A stretch of 64,000 nucleotides of DNA from Streptomyces achromogenes. Its GTDB lineage: Bacteria > Actinomycetota > Actinomycetes > Streptomycetales > Streptomycetaceae. Where the stretch lies: NCBI RefSeq assembly GCF_030816715.1, contig NZ_JAUSYH010000001.1, positions 5,456,001 to 5,520,000 on the forward strand, written 5' to 3'. This document shows, piece after piece, positions 7,985 to 16,226 of the stretch. Below the pieces are notes generated by a model. That model was not told where the DNA came from, ran no database searches, and was given only the letters and a program-made list of their open reading frames with translations. The translations under genes and the position numbers were made by a program. Position 1 is the stretch's first letter, and each line of letters starts with the position of its first letter.

Positions 7985-9616
7985 TCAGATGCCCGCTGCC
8001 GCCGACAGGTCGCGCTTGAGGTCCGTCAGGAGTGCGGTCGCCCTGGTGCGGGCGGCCGGCAGGTCGGCGTGGGCGGCGACCGGGACGACGACCTCCAGGT
8101 AGCACTTCAGCTTCGGCTCGGTGCCGCTGGGCCGGACGACGATCCTGGCGCCGTCGAGCGTGTAGCGCAGGCCGTCGGTGGGCGGCAGCCGGTCCGTGCC
8201 CCGGGTGAGGTCCTCGGCCGCGGTCACGGCCAGGCCCGCGAGGGAGACCGGGGGCCGCGCGCGCAGCCGGTCCATCGCGTGGGCGATGACGGAAAGGTCC
8301 TGCACCCGGACCGAGAGCTGGTCGGTGGCGTGCAGACCGTGCTCCACGGCGAGGTCGTCCAGCAGGTCCAGGAGGGTGCGGCCCTGCTCCTTGAGTTCCG
8401 AGGCCAGTTCCGTGACGAGCAGGGCGGCGGTGATGCCGTCCTTGTCCCGGACGCCCTCGGGGTCGACGCAGTAGCCGAGGGCCTCCTCGTATCCGTAGCG
8501 CAGGCCGTCCACGCGGGCGATCCACTTGAAGCCGGTGAGGGTCTCCTCGTAGGGCAGGCCCGCCTTCTCGGCGATGCGGCCGAGGAGGGAGGAGGAGACG
8601 ATCGACGCGGCGAACGTCCCCCGCGCGCCGCGCCGGACGAGGTGCGCGCCGAGCAGCGAGCCGACCTCGTCGCCGCGCAGCATGCGCCAGTCGCCGTCGT
8701 GCGGGACGGCCACCGCGCAGCGGTCGGCGTCCGGGTCGTTGGCGATGATCAGGTCGGGGGCCGTCGCGCGGGCGGCGGCGAAGGCGAGGTCCATCGCGCC
8801 GGGCTCTTCCGGGTTGGGGAAGGCGACGGTCGGGAAGTCCGGGTCGGGCTCGGCCTGCTCGGCGACGAGGACCGGCTCCGGGATCCCCGCGCGGGCGAAG
8901 GCGGCGAGCAGGACGTCCTTGCCCACGCCGTGCATCGCCGTGTAGACGGTCCGGGCCGTGCGCGGGGAGCCGTGGGCGAGGACGGCGTCCGTGCGGGCCA
9001 GATAGGCGTCGAGGACGGCGTCGTCCAGCGTCTGCGGGCCGGTCTCGGGACGGGGGACGTCGTCGAGCGAGACGATCGCGTCGATCTGCGCCGCGATGCC
9101 CGTGTCGGCGGGCGGCACGATCTGCGAGCCGTCGCCGAGGTACACCTTGTAGCCGTTGTCGCGGGGCGGGTTGTGGCTGGCGGTGACCTCGACCCCGGCG
9201 ACCGCGCCCAGGTGCCTTATGGCGAAGGCGAGGACGGGCGTGGGCAGCGGGCGGGGGAGCACGGCCGCCCGGAATCCCGCGCCGGTCATCACGGCCGCGG
9301 TGTCGCGGGCGAAGTCGGCGGACTTGTGGCGGGCGTCGTAGCCGATGACGACGGTGCCGCCGGCCTGGCCGTTCTTCGTGAGGTAGGCGGCGAGACCGGC
9401 CGCCGCGCGGATCACCACGGACCGGTTCATCCGCATGGGCCCGGCGCCCAGCTCGCCGCGCAGTCCGGCGGTGCCGAACTGGAGGGTGCCCGCGAAGCGG
9501 TCGGCGAGCTCGGTGACGTCCCCGGCCTCGATGAGCTCGGCCAGCTCGGCGCGGGTCTCGGGGTCGGGATCCTCCGCGAGCCAGGCCTGGGCGCGGGCGA
9601 GGAGATCGTCGTGCAC
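7985..9616 (-). CDS. Phosphohexomutase/phosphopentomutase (alpha-D-phosphohexomutase superfamily)
   Basis: 543 aa from GTG 9616 (VHDDLLARAQAWLAEDPDPE). Of two nearby GTGs the inner one is preferred because GGAGG lies 9-10 nt before it, while it almost touches the outer one (9625). The four superfamily landmarks are present: FGTAGLRG near residue 50, the phosphoserine loop TASHNPPRDNGYK, the metal loop NDPDADRCAV, and the C-terminal phosphate site RPSGTEPKLKCY. Family members interconvert hexose or pentose 1- and 6/5-phosphates. It lies downstream of purine nucleoside phosphorylase on the same strand (158-bp gap), so phosphopentomutase activity on (deoxy)ribose-1-phosphate is a likely role. 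Phosphomannomutase or phosphoglucomutase activity is the alternative. Confidence 0.88.
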   Translation of the reverse strand: MHDDLLARAQAWLAEDPDPETRAELAELIEAGDVTELADRFAGTLQFGTAGLRGELGAGPMRMNRSVVIRAAAGLAAYLTKNGQAGGTVVIGYDARHKSADFARDTAAVMTGAGFRAAVLPRPLPTPVLAFAIRHLGAVAGVEVTASHNPPRDNGYKVYLGDGSQIVPPADTGIAAQIDAIVSLDDVPRPETGPQTLDDAVLDAYLARTDAVLAHGSPRTARTVYTAMHGVGKDVLLAAFARAGIPEPVLVAEQAEPDPDFPTVAFPNPEEPGAMDLAFAAARATAPDLIIANDPDADRCAVAVPHDGDWRMLRGDEVGSLLGAHLVRRGARGTFAASIVSSSLLGRIAEKAGLPYEETLTGFKWIARVDGLRYGYEEALGYCVDPEGVRDKDGITAALLVTELASELKEQGRTLLDLLDDLAVEHGLHATDQLSVRVQDLSVIAHAMDRLRARPPVSLAGLAVTAAEDLTRGTDRLPPTDGLRYTLDGARIVVRPSGTEPKLKCYLEVVVPVAAHADLPAARTRATALLTDLKRDLSAAAGI

Positions 9617-9774
9617 GGGGGTCACCCTCCGGTTTGCGTGTGGACGCGGCTTGTCTGCCAGCCCGGGCCGGATTCCGGCCGGCCAGGGCTGGGGTCCCCC
9701 TCCGGGGAAGTGCGAGGACGAGGCCCGCTCGGGGCCTTGGCGGGACCGGGGGCGGCGGGCCCCCGGCGGCGCGC

Positions 9775-10599
9775 TCAGAGCCGGCCGAGCACCCGGGCCA
9801 GCAACGACCCCATGCGCGTCGCGCTGTCCCGGCCCGCCTGGAGGACCTCCTCGTGGTTCAACGGCTCGCCCGTCATGCCGGCGGCGAGGTTGGTCACTAG
9901 GGAGATGCCGAGCACCTCGGCGCCCGCCTCGCGCGCCGCGATGGCCTCCAGCACGGTGGACATGCCCACCAGGTCCGCGCCGATGGTCCGCGCCATGCGG
10001 ATCTCGGCCGGGGTCTCGTAGTGCGGGCCCGGGAACTGCGCGTAGACGCCCTCCTCGAGGGTGGCGTCGATCTCCTTGCACAGGGCGCGCAGCCGCGGGG
10101 AGTAGAGGTCCGTCAGGTCGACGAAGTTGGCGCCGATGATCGGCGAGGTCGCCGTCAGGTTGAGGTGGTCGCTGATCAGCACCGGCTGACCGGGACGCAT
10201 GCCCTCGCGCAGACCGCCGCAGCCGTTGGTCAGCACGATCGTCTTGCAGCCGGACGCCACCGCGGTGCGCACGCCGTGGGCGACGGCGGCGACGCCACGG
10301 CCCTCGTAGTAGTGGGTGCGGCCGAGGAACACCAGCGCCCGCTTCTCGCCGATCCGGTACGAGCGGACCTTGCCGCCGTGACCCTCCACCGCCGGCGGCG
10401 GGAACCCGGGAAGGTCGGTGACCTGGAACTCGGCGTCGGCGGCGCCCAGGGCGTCCACGGCGGGCGCCCAGCCGGAGCCCATCACGAGGGCGACGTCGTG
10501 GGTCTCGGCGCCGGTCAGTTCGCGCAGGCGCGCGGCGGCGGCGTCGGCGGCGGCGTGCGGGTCGCCCTGGATGTCGTCCGGGAGAAGAGATGCGTTCAC
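9775..10599 (-). CDS. punA: Purine nucleoside phosphorylase, trimeric class
   Basis: 274 aa from GTG 10599 (VNASLLPDDIQGDPHAAADA). Phosphorolysis of purine (deoxy)nucleosides to base plus (deoxy)ribose-1-phosphate. Motifs of the low-molecular-mass trimeric family: phosphate loop VMGSGWAPAVDAL, GRTHYYEGRG, VLTNGCGGLREGMRPG, GPHYETPAEIRM, and the base-binding Asn in LVTNLAAGM. A TACGCT -10-like box (10612-10607) lies 7 nt before the GTG and no Shine-Dalgarno is visible, so the mRNA is probably leaderless. The palindrome at 10625-10636 covers the expected -35 region and is the same as before deoC. Longer upstream in-frame starts would read through the promoter and are rejected. Confidence 0.93.
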   Translation of the reverse strand: MNASLLPDDIQGDPHAAADAAAARLRELTGAETHDVALVMGSGWAPAVDALGAADAEFQVTDLPGFPPPAVEGHGGKVRSYRIGEKRALVFLGRTHYYEGRGVAAVAHGVRTAVASGCKTIVLTNGCGGLREGMRPGQPVLISDHLNLTATSPIIGANFVDLTDLYSPRLRALCKEIDATLEEGVYAQFPGPHYETPAEIRMARTIGADLVGMSTVLEAIAAREAGAEVLGISLVTNLAAGMTGEPLNHEEVLQAGRDSATRMGSLLARVLGRL

Positions 10600-10624
10600 G
10601 CGGGAGAGCGTAGCCGGTTTGTGC

Positions 10625-10636
10625 CTACGCGCGTAG
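10625..10636. promoter_or_regulatory. 12-bp palindrome CTACGCGCGTAG, candidate operator of punA
   Basis: Exact copy of the palindrome before deoC (4549-4560). It is centred about 31 bp upstream of the GTG start of purine nucleoside phosphorylase, where the -35 element would be if transcription begins at the start codon. RNA polymerase would be blocked by a bound repressor. Confidence 0.75.
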
Positions 10637-10703
10637 ATGACAGAGCCCACGGGAATGCGATCGTTGTCTTGTCGTTTCCGACGAGGACGGGCCGCCGGAG
10701 CGG

Positions 10704-10985
10704 TCACTCACCCGTGACGAAGATGTCCCTGTCGTTGAAGACCTCGACGATGAAGATCAACAGCCTGCCGACGCTGACCGTGTACTCGATGAGGATGTTC
10801 TGGGTCAGCCGGATCGTCCGGTCGTCCCCGGTGGAGCTTATGGGTCGGGACAGGTCGGGAAACGGGTCCGCGGCGAGCATCATGATGCCCTTCTCGAACG
10901 AGGCCCGCTGCTGTTCATCGAGCCGGTCGCGCGCCGCTGCCGCCTGCTCCGTGTAGAAGACGGTGTACGCAGTCCTGCCGGTCAT
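10704..10985 (-). CDS. RelE/ParE-like small protein without visible antitoxin
   Basis: 93 aa (MTGRTAYTVFYTEQAAAARD). Size, the N-terminal strand YTVFYT followed by a helix rich in Ala/Arg/Gln, and the C-terminal paired strands RTIRLTQNILIEYTVSVGRL-LIFIVEVFNDRDIF match the RelE/ParE mRNA-interferase/gyrase-toxin fold. The basic catalytic residues of RelE are not obvious. No antitoxin gene adjoins it: the neighbours are punA and a gamma-glutamylcyclotransferase-like gene. It may be a domesticated or solitary homologue. Function not established. Confidence 0.6.
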   Translation of the reverse strand: MTGRTAYTVFYTEQAAAARDRLDEQQRASFEKGIMMLAADPFPDLSRPISSTGDDRTIRLTQNILIEYTVSVGRLLIFIVEVFNDRDIFVTGE

Positions 10986-11037
10986 CGCGCCCTCCCGTTC
11001 GTGTGCCGATGCCCACCGAGTCTAGAGTCGGCCGCCT

Positions 11038-11475
11038 TCAGCAGGGCCTCTTGCGCAGCTCCATCACGTAATCGTGGGGCGCCCCCGCGGATTCCGCCGC
11101 GTCCGCGACCTCGCCCAGGTACCGTGCCGACGGCAGACCGCCCTCGTAGCCGTTCAGCACGTACATCCAGGCGGACTCCTCGCCCTGAAGCGTCTGCACC
11201 CGCACCCGGGCTCGCCGGTAGATGCCGAGGCCCACGCCCTCCCAGCGGTCCAGCGACTCCTCGTCCATGGGGGCGATGTCGTACAGCGCGACGAACACCT
11301 GCGCGCCGGGCTCCTCCACGACCGTCGCCAGCGCGCCGTCCCAGCCGAGCTGCTCGCCGCCGAACGTCAGCCGCCAGCCGTTCAGCCAGCCGGTGGCGCG
11401 CAGCGGCGAGTGCGGGGTGCGGCGGGACATCAGCCGCGCGTCGAGGTTGCCGGCGTACGCGGCGTAGAGCGACAT
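11038..11475 (-). CDS. Gamma-glutamylcyclotransferase-like protein
   Basis: 145 aa from ATG 11475 (MSLYAAYAGNLDARLMSRRT). The N-terminal YAAYAGNLD resembles the YxxYGSNL substrate loop of the GGCT fold. A later WDGALATVVEEPGAQVFVALYDI and DEESLDRWEGVG place the family's acidic residue, and the last strand carries GLPSARYLGEVADAA. The family releases 5-oxoproline from gamma-glutamyl compounds, but many bacterial members have unknown substrates. GGAG is not well placed before the ATG; the N-terminal motif position supports this start. Stands alone. Confidence 0.75.
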   Translation of the reverse strand: MSLYAAYAGNLDARLMSRRTPHSPLRATGWLNGWRLTFGGEQLGWDGALATVVEEPGAQVFVALYDIAPMDEESLDRWEGVGLGIYRRARVRVQTLQGEESAWMYVLNGYEGGLPSARYLGEVADAAESAGAPHDYVMELRKRPC

Positions 11476-11574
11476 GCAAGGAGAGTACGGCAGCGGCCAC
11501 GGGCGCACTCCCGTCACGGGCGGCGGCGCCCGTGACGGGCCCCGGGGCGGTACCACCGCGCCTCGTGCGGGAGA

Positions 11575-13023
11575 ATGGAGTACGTGACTCGGATCGTGAT
11601 CATCGGTGGCGGACCCGGCGGCTATGAAGCGGCCCTGGTGGCCGCGCAGCTCGGCGCGGAGGTGACCGTCGTCGACTGCGACGGTCTGGGCGGAGCGTCG
11701 GTGCTGACCGACTGCGTGCCGTCGAAGACTCTTATCGCTACGGCCGAGGTCATGACGACCTTCGACTCGTCGTACGAGGAACTCGGCATCATCGTCGCCG
11801 ACGACACCCCGCCGCTGGAGCAGGCGGCCCGGGTCGTCGGGGTCGACCTCGGCAAGGTGAACCGGCGCGTGAAGCGCCTCGCGCTCGCCCAGTCGCACGA
11901 CATCACCGCCTCCGTCACCCGGGCCGGCGCGCGCGTGCTGCGCGGTCGCGGCCGGCTGGAGGGCATGCAGGCCCTCGACGGCTCGCGCAAGGTCGTGGTC
12001 GCCGCCGTGGACGGCACCGAGGAGACCCTCACCGCCGACGCCGTGCTGCTCGCCACCGGCGCCCACCCGCGCGAGCTGCCGGACGCGCAGCCCGACGGCG
12101 AGCGCATCCTGAACTGGACCCAGGTCTACGACCTCGCCGAGCTGCCCGAGGAGCTCATCGTGGTCGGCTCGGGCGTCACCGGCGCGGAGTTCGCCGGCGC
12201 CTACCAGGCCCTCGGCTCCAAGGTCACCCTGGTCTCCTCCCGCGACCGCGTGCTGCCCGGCGAGGACCCGGACGCGGCCGCCGTCCTCGAGGACGTCTTC
12301 CGCCGTCGCGGCATGAACGTCATGGCCCGCTCGCGCGCCGAGTCCGCCAAGCGGGTCGGCGACCGGGTCGAGGTCACCCTGTCCGACGGCCGGGTCATCA
12401 CCGGCTCGCACTGCCTCATGGCGGTCGGCGCCATCCCCAACAGCGAGGGGATGGGGCTCGAGGAGGCGGGCGTCAGGGTCCGCGAGTCCGGGCACATCTG
12501 GACCGACAAGGTCAGCCGTACCACCGCCCCGGGCGTCTACGCGGCCGGCGACGTGACCGGGATCTTCGCCCTCGCCTCCGTCGCCGCCATGCAGGGCCGG
12601 ATCGCCATGTACCACTTCCTGGGCGACGCGGTGGCCCCGCTCAACCTCAAGACGGTCTCCTCGAACGTCTTCACCGACCCCGAGATCGCCACCGTCGGGT
12701 ACAGCCAGGCGGACGTGGACGGCGGGAAGATCGACGCCCGGGTCGTCAAGCTGCCGCTGCTGCGCAACCCGCGCGCCAAGATGCAGGGCATCCGGGACGG
12801 CTTCGTCAAGATCTTCTGCCGGCCCGGCACGGGGATCGTCGTCGGCGGCGTGGTCGTCGCCCCGCGCGCCTCGGAACTGATCCACCCCATCTCGATCGCC
12901 GTCGACAACAACCTGACGGTCGAACAGATCGCGAACGCGTTCACCGTGTACCCGTCCCTTTCGGGGTCGATCGCGGAGGTGGCGCGACAGTTGCACACCC
13001 GGAAGACGTCGGACGAGGGCTGA
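11575..13023 (+). CDS. lpdA: LpdA-type NAD(P)H quinone reductase (flavoprotein disulfide reductase family)
   Basis: 482 aa from MEYVTRIVIIGGGPGGYEAA; a GTG nine bases later is an alternative start. FAD-binding GGGPGG (about 11-16), a second Rossmann motif GSGVTGAEFAGAYQ for NAD(P)H, and the FAD motif TTAPGVYAAGDVTG are all present. The redox pair of classical dihydrolipoamide dehydrogenases (GGTCxNxGC) is replaced by GGASVLTDCVPSK, leaving one cysteine, and the C-terminal His-Glu dyad is missing (FTVYPSLSGS). This matches Mycobacterium tuberculosis LpdA (Rv3303c), a quinone reductase that is not a lipoamide dehydrogenase. Cytosolic, FAD-dependent. The gene stands alone, with a 210-bp gap to the DeoR regulator. 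Confidence 0.88.
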   Translation: MEYVTRIVIIGGGPGGYEAALVAAQLGAEVTVVDCDGLGGASVLTDCVPSKTLIATAEVMTTFDSSYEELGIIVADDTPPLEQAARVVGVDLGKVNRRVKRLALAQSHDITASVTRAGARVLRGRGRLEGMQALDGSRKVVVAAVDGTEETLTADAVLLATGAHPRELPDAQPDGERILNWTQVYDLAELPEELIVVGSGVTGAEFAGAYQALGSKVTLVSSRDRVLPGEDPDAAAVLEDVFRRRGMNVMARSRAESAKRVGDRVEVTLSDGRVITGSHCLMAVGAIPNSEGMGLEEAGVRVRESGHIWTDKVSRTTAPGVYAAGDVTGIFALASVAAMQGRIAMYHFLGDAVAPLNLKTVSSNVFTDPEIATVGYSQADVDGGKIDARVVKLPLLRNPRAKMQGIRDGFVKIFCRPGTGIVVGGVVVAPRASELIHPISIAVDNNLTVEQIANAFTVYPSLSGSIAEVARQLHTRKTSDEG

Positions 13024-13234
13024 CCGCCCGTTCCGCCCGCTGCCGCCCGCCCGCCGGACTCCCCGCCGGTCAAAGGAAGTTGACCGGTGGGCCGGCGCCG
13101 CGTCGGGTCCGGTGCGGGAGGCGCAGGCGCCGGAACCGGGCCCTATACCACCCCCTGTGCCTCTGTGCGAACAACTTCTACTATTCGGCGCAAAGAGCTG
13201 AAAGCAGACGGTCGCCCGCGTTACTGTCAGTTTC

Positions 13235-14200
13235 GTGTTCGCTGCAGAACGTCGTCAATTGATCCTCGAAATGGTGCGAGCGAACGGGGCCGTGTCGCTC
13301 CGTGAACTCGCCCGCGTCGTCCAGACCTCCGAAGTGACCGTGCGGCGGGACGTGCGCGCACTGGAGGCAGAAGGACTCCTCGACCGCCGGCACGGCGGTG
13401 CGGTATTGCCGGGCGGGTTCACGCGGGAGTCCGGCTTTCCGCAGAAATCCCATCTCGCGACCGCCGAAAAAACCGCCATCGCGGACCTCGCCGCCAACTT
13501 CGTCGAAGAGGGCGAGGCCATCGTGGTCGGGGCGGGCACCACGACACAGGAGCTGGCCCGCCGGCTCGCCCGGGTGCCCGGACTGACCGTGGTCACCAAC
13601 TCCCTTCTGGTGGCACAGGCCCTGGCCCACGCCAACCGGGTCGAGGTGGTGATGACGGGCGGCACCCTGCGCGGTTCCAACTACGCCCTGGTGGGCAGCG
13701 GGGCCGAACAGTCCCTCCAGGGACTCAGGGTCTCCCGCGCCTTCCTCTCCGGGAGCGGGCTGACCGCCGAGCGCGGGCTGTCCACGTCCAACATGCTGTC
13801 GGCGTCGGTCGACCGGGCGCTCGTCCAGGCGGCCGCCGAGGTCGTCGTCCTCGCCGACCACACCAAGCTCGGCACGGACACCATGTTCCAGACCGTGCCC
13901 ACGGACCTCGTCACCCGCCTGGTGACGGACGAGCCGCCCGCGCACGACGACCGTGCCGCCACCGAACTGCAGGCCCTGGCGGACCAGGGGGTGCAGATCG
14001 CCGTGGCCGGGGCGTCGGGAAGCCCGGGGGGTGACGCGGTCCCGGCGCGCCATCAGCAACAGCGCCGGGACGTACCGCTGCCGGCGCCGCGGCGGGGCCA
14101 GGTCCCCGGAGCCGCGTCGGGGCTGCGCGCGGGATCCGTGCTGGGTGAGCAACCGCCGGGTGCGGAGCGGGCGCGCGTCGCGGACCTGCGTCGGCGGTGA
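13235..14200 (+). CDS. DeoR-family transcriptional regulator
   Basis: 321 aa from GTG 13235 (VFAAERRQLILEMVRANGAV). N-terminal DeoR helix-turn-helix is visible in VSLRELARVVQTSEVTVRRD followed by LEAEGLLDRRHGGA. The effector domain of the DeoRC type contains the phosphosugar loop VGAGTTTQELARRL, TNSLLVAQAL, MTGGTLRGSNYALVG and VVLADHTKLG. The last ~70 residues are low complexity (Pro/Arg/Ala). A phosphorylated sugar is the usual ligand in this family. It sits between lpdA and the carboxylase alpha gene; it could in principle bind the deoC/punA palindrome 3-9 kb away, but nothing in the sequence proves this. Confidence 0.9.
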   Translation: MFAAERRQLILEMVRANGAVSLRELARVVQTSEVTVRRDVRALEAEGLLDRRHGGAVLPGGFTRESGFPQKSHLATAEKTAIADLAANFVEEGEAIVVGAGTTTQELARRLARVPGLTVVTNSLLVAQALAHANRVEVVMTGGTLRGSNYALVGSGAEQSLQGLRVSRAFLSGSGLTAERGLSTSNMLSASVDRALVQAAAEVVVLADHTKLGTDTMFQTVPTDLVTRLVTDEPPAHDDRAATELQALADQGVQIAVAGASGSPGGDAVPARHQQQRRDVPLPAPRRGQVPGAASGLRAGSVLGEQPPGAERARVADLRRR

Positions 14201-14239
14201 CCTCGCGGTCCGCATGCCGGGAGCTCCGCCCCCAGGCCC

Positions 14240-14375
14240 CCGATCGGCCCTGGACGGGCCTCGTCCTCGAACGCCGGACGGGCTGATGGATGGGGCCCCG
14301 GACTGATCGTCCGAGGGGCTGAGTGTGCGGGCCCCGGGCACGGATCGTGCCGGACGGGCTGATTGTGCGGGTCCG
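14240..14375. repeat. Degenerate copies of a dispersed CGGACGGGCTGA element
   Basis: Three related blocks follow each other: CTCGAACGCCGGACGGGCTG near 14267-14286, GATCGTCCGAGGGGCTGAGT near 14306-14325, and GATCGTGCCGGACGGGCTGA near 14344-14363. The core resembles a short intergenic sequence seen many times in Streptomyces chromosomes. It lies 3' of the DeoR gene and of the convergent carboxylase gene. Confidence 0.6.
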
Positions 14376-14408
14376 GGAGGCCGGGGGTGACCGTCGGTAC
14401 AACGCGGT

Positions 14409-14434
14409 GAGGCGCCCGGGTGAGCGGGCGCCTC
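14409..14434. terminator. Terminator hairpin between deoR-like gene and accA2
   Basis: Ten-bp perfect stem GAGGCGCCCG (14409-14418) and CGGGCGCCTC (14425-14434) with a six-base loop. It is positioned 20 bp after the stop of the carboxylase alpha gene on the minus strand. Confidence 0.75.
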
Positions 14435-14453
14435 GGCGTGGTGAACGGTGGGG

Positions 14454-16226
14454 TCAGTCCTTGATCTCGCAGATCGCCGCGCCCGACGTGATGGACGCTC
14501 CGACCTCCGCGCTCAGGCCCTTGACGGTGCCGGAACGGTGGGCGTTCAGGGGCTGCTCCATCTTCATGGCCTCCAGGACGACGACCAGGTCGCCCTCCTT
14601 GACCTCCTGGCCCTCCTCGACCGCGACCTTGACGATCGTGCCCTGCATCGGAGAGGCGAGGGTGTCGCCGGAGGCCACGGGGCCGGACTTCTTGGCCGCG
14701 CGGCGCTTCGGCTTGGCGCCCGCCGCGAGGCCCGTGCGGGCCAGCGACATGCCGAGCGAGGACGGGAGGGAGACCTCCAGGCGCTTGCCGCCGACCTCGA
14801 CGACGATCGTCTCGCGGTCCGTCTCGTCCTCGGCGTCGGTGTCCGCCGCGGCGGAGAAGGCCGGGATCTCATTGACGAACTCGGTCTCGATCCAGCGGGT
14901 GTGGACCGTGAAGGGGGCGTCGGAGCCGGTGAGTTCGGGGGCGAACGCCGGGTCCGCGACCACCGCGCGGTGGAACGGGATCGCCGTGGCCATGCCCTCG
15001 ACCTGGAACTCGGCCAGGGCTCGGGCCGCCCGCTGCAGCGCCTGCTCGCGGGTCGCGCCGGTGACGATCAGCTTGGCGAGGAGGGAGTCCCAGGCCGGGC
15101 CGATCACGCTGCCGGACTCGACACCGGCGTCCAGGCGGACACCCGGGCCCGACGGCGGGGCGAACAGGGTGACCGTGCCGGGGGCCGGCAGGAAGTTGCG
15201 GCCCGGGTCCTCGCCGTTGATGCGGAACTCGAAGGAGTGGCCGCGCAGTTCCGGGTCGCCGTAACCGAGCTCCTCGCCGTCGGCGATGCGGAACATCTCG
15301 CGGACGAGGTCGATGCCGGCGACCTCCTCGGTCACCGGGTGCTCGACCTGGAGCCGGGTGTTGACCTCCAGGAACGAGATCGTGCCGTCGACGCCGACGA
15401 GGAACTCCACGGTGCCGGCACCGACGTAGCCGGCCTCCTTCAGGATGGCCTTGGAGGAGGCGTACAACTCGGCCGTCTGCGCCTCGGAGAGGAACGGCGC
15501 CGGGGCCTCCTCGACCAGCTTCTGGTGGCGGCGCTGCAGGGAGCAGTCACGGGTGGAGACGACAACCACGTTGCCGTGGCTGTCGGCGAGACACTGCGTC
15601 TCCACGTGCCGCGGCTTGTCCAGGTAGCGCTCGACGAAGCACTCGCCCCGGCCGAAGGCGGCGACCGCCTCGCGGACCGCCGACTCGTACAGCTCGGGGA
15701 CCTCTTCGAGGGTGCGGGCGACCTTGAGACCCCGGCCGCCGCCGCCGAACGCGGCCTTGATCGCGATGGGCAGGCCGTGCTCCTCGGCGAAGGCGACGAC
15801 CTCGTCGGCGCCGGAGACCGGGTCGGGCGTGCCGGCCACGAGAGGCGCGCCGGCGCGTTGGGCGATGTGCCGGGCGGCGACCTTGTCGCCGAGGTCGCGG
15901 ATGGCCTGTGGCGGCGGGCCGATCCAGATAAGCCCCGCGTCCAGGACCGCCTGGGCGAACTCGGCGTTCTCCGAGAGGAATCCGTAACCCGGATGGACGG
16001 CGTCCGCGCCCGACTCCCGGGCCGCGTTCAGCACCTTCTCGATGTCGAGATAGCTGGTCCCGGGAGTGTCACCGCCCAGGGCGAACGCCTCATCCGCGGC
16101 GCGGACATGCAGAGCGTCCCGGTCCGGGTCGGCGTAGACGGCCACGCTCGCGATACCGGCATCCCGGCATGCCCGGGCCACGCGGACAGCGATTTCGCCA
16201 CGGTTGGCGATGAGCACCTTGCGCAC
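14454..16226 (-). CDS. accA2: Acyl-CoA (acetyl/propionyl-CoA) carboxylase alpha subunit: biotin carboxylase + BCCP
   Basis: 590 aa (MRKVLIANRGEIAVRVARAC). Carboxylates its own biotin with ATP and bicarbonate, supplying malonyl- or methylmalonyl-CoA for fatty acid and polyketide synthesis. Biotin carboxylase domain, residues 1-445: ANRGEIA, HPGYGFLSEN, the ATP-grasp Gly loop FGGGGRGLK, the EVNTRLQVEHPVTE catalytic segment. A charged linker (DTDAEDETDRE, RAAKKSG) leads to the BCCP domain at about 515-590 with biotinyl-lysine in EAMKM. The matching beta and epsilon subunits (18036-19871) and the biotin ligase (19982) lie within 4 kb. A 374-bp leader/promoter region precedes it. Confidence 0.95.
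   Translation of the reverse strand: MRKVLIANRGEIAVRVARACRDAGIASVAVYADPDRDALHVRAADEAFALGGDTPGTSYLDIEKVLNAARESGADAVHPGYGFLSENAEFAQAVLDAGLIWIGPPPQAIRDLGDKVAARHIAQRAGAPLVAGTPDPVSGADEVVAFAEEHGLPIAIKAAFGGGGRGLKVARTLEEVPELYESAVREAVAAFGRGECFVERYLDKPRHVETQCLADSHGNVVVVSTRDCSLQRRHQKLVEEAPAPFLSEAQTAELYASSKAILKEAGYVGAGTVEFLVGVDGTISFLEVNTRLQVEHPVTEEVAGIDLVREMFRIADGEELGYGDPELRGHSFEFRINGEDPGRNFLPAPGTVTLFAPPSGPGVRLDAGVESGSVIGPAWDSLLAKLIVTGATREQALQRAARALAEFQVEGMATAIPFHRAVVADPAFAPELTGSDAPFTVHTRWIETEFVNEIPAFSAAADTDAEDETDRETIVVEVGGKRLEVSLPSSLGMSLARTGLAAGAKPKRRAAKKSGPVASGDTLASPMQGTIVKVAVEEGQEVKEGDLVVVLEAMKMEQPLNAHRSGTVKGLSAEVGASITSGAAICEIKD

Noticed and set aside
6140..10021. 1293-codon open frame on the plus strand spanning the mutase and phosphorylase genes
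   Set aside because: Antisense shadow produced by very high GC; composition is Arg/Gly/Ala noise and it covers genes with clear motifs on the other strand.
13080..13262. 60-codon frame before the DeoR gene
   Set aside because: No ribosome-binding site, unusual residue content, overlaps the expected promoter.
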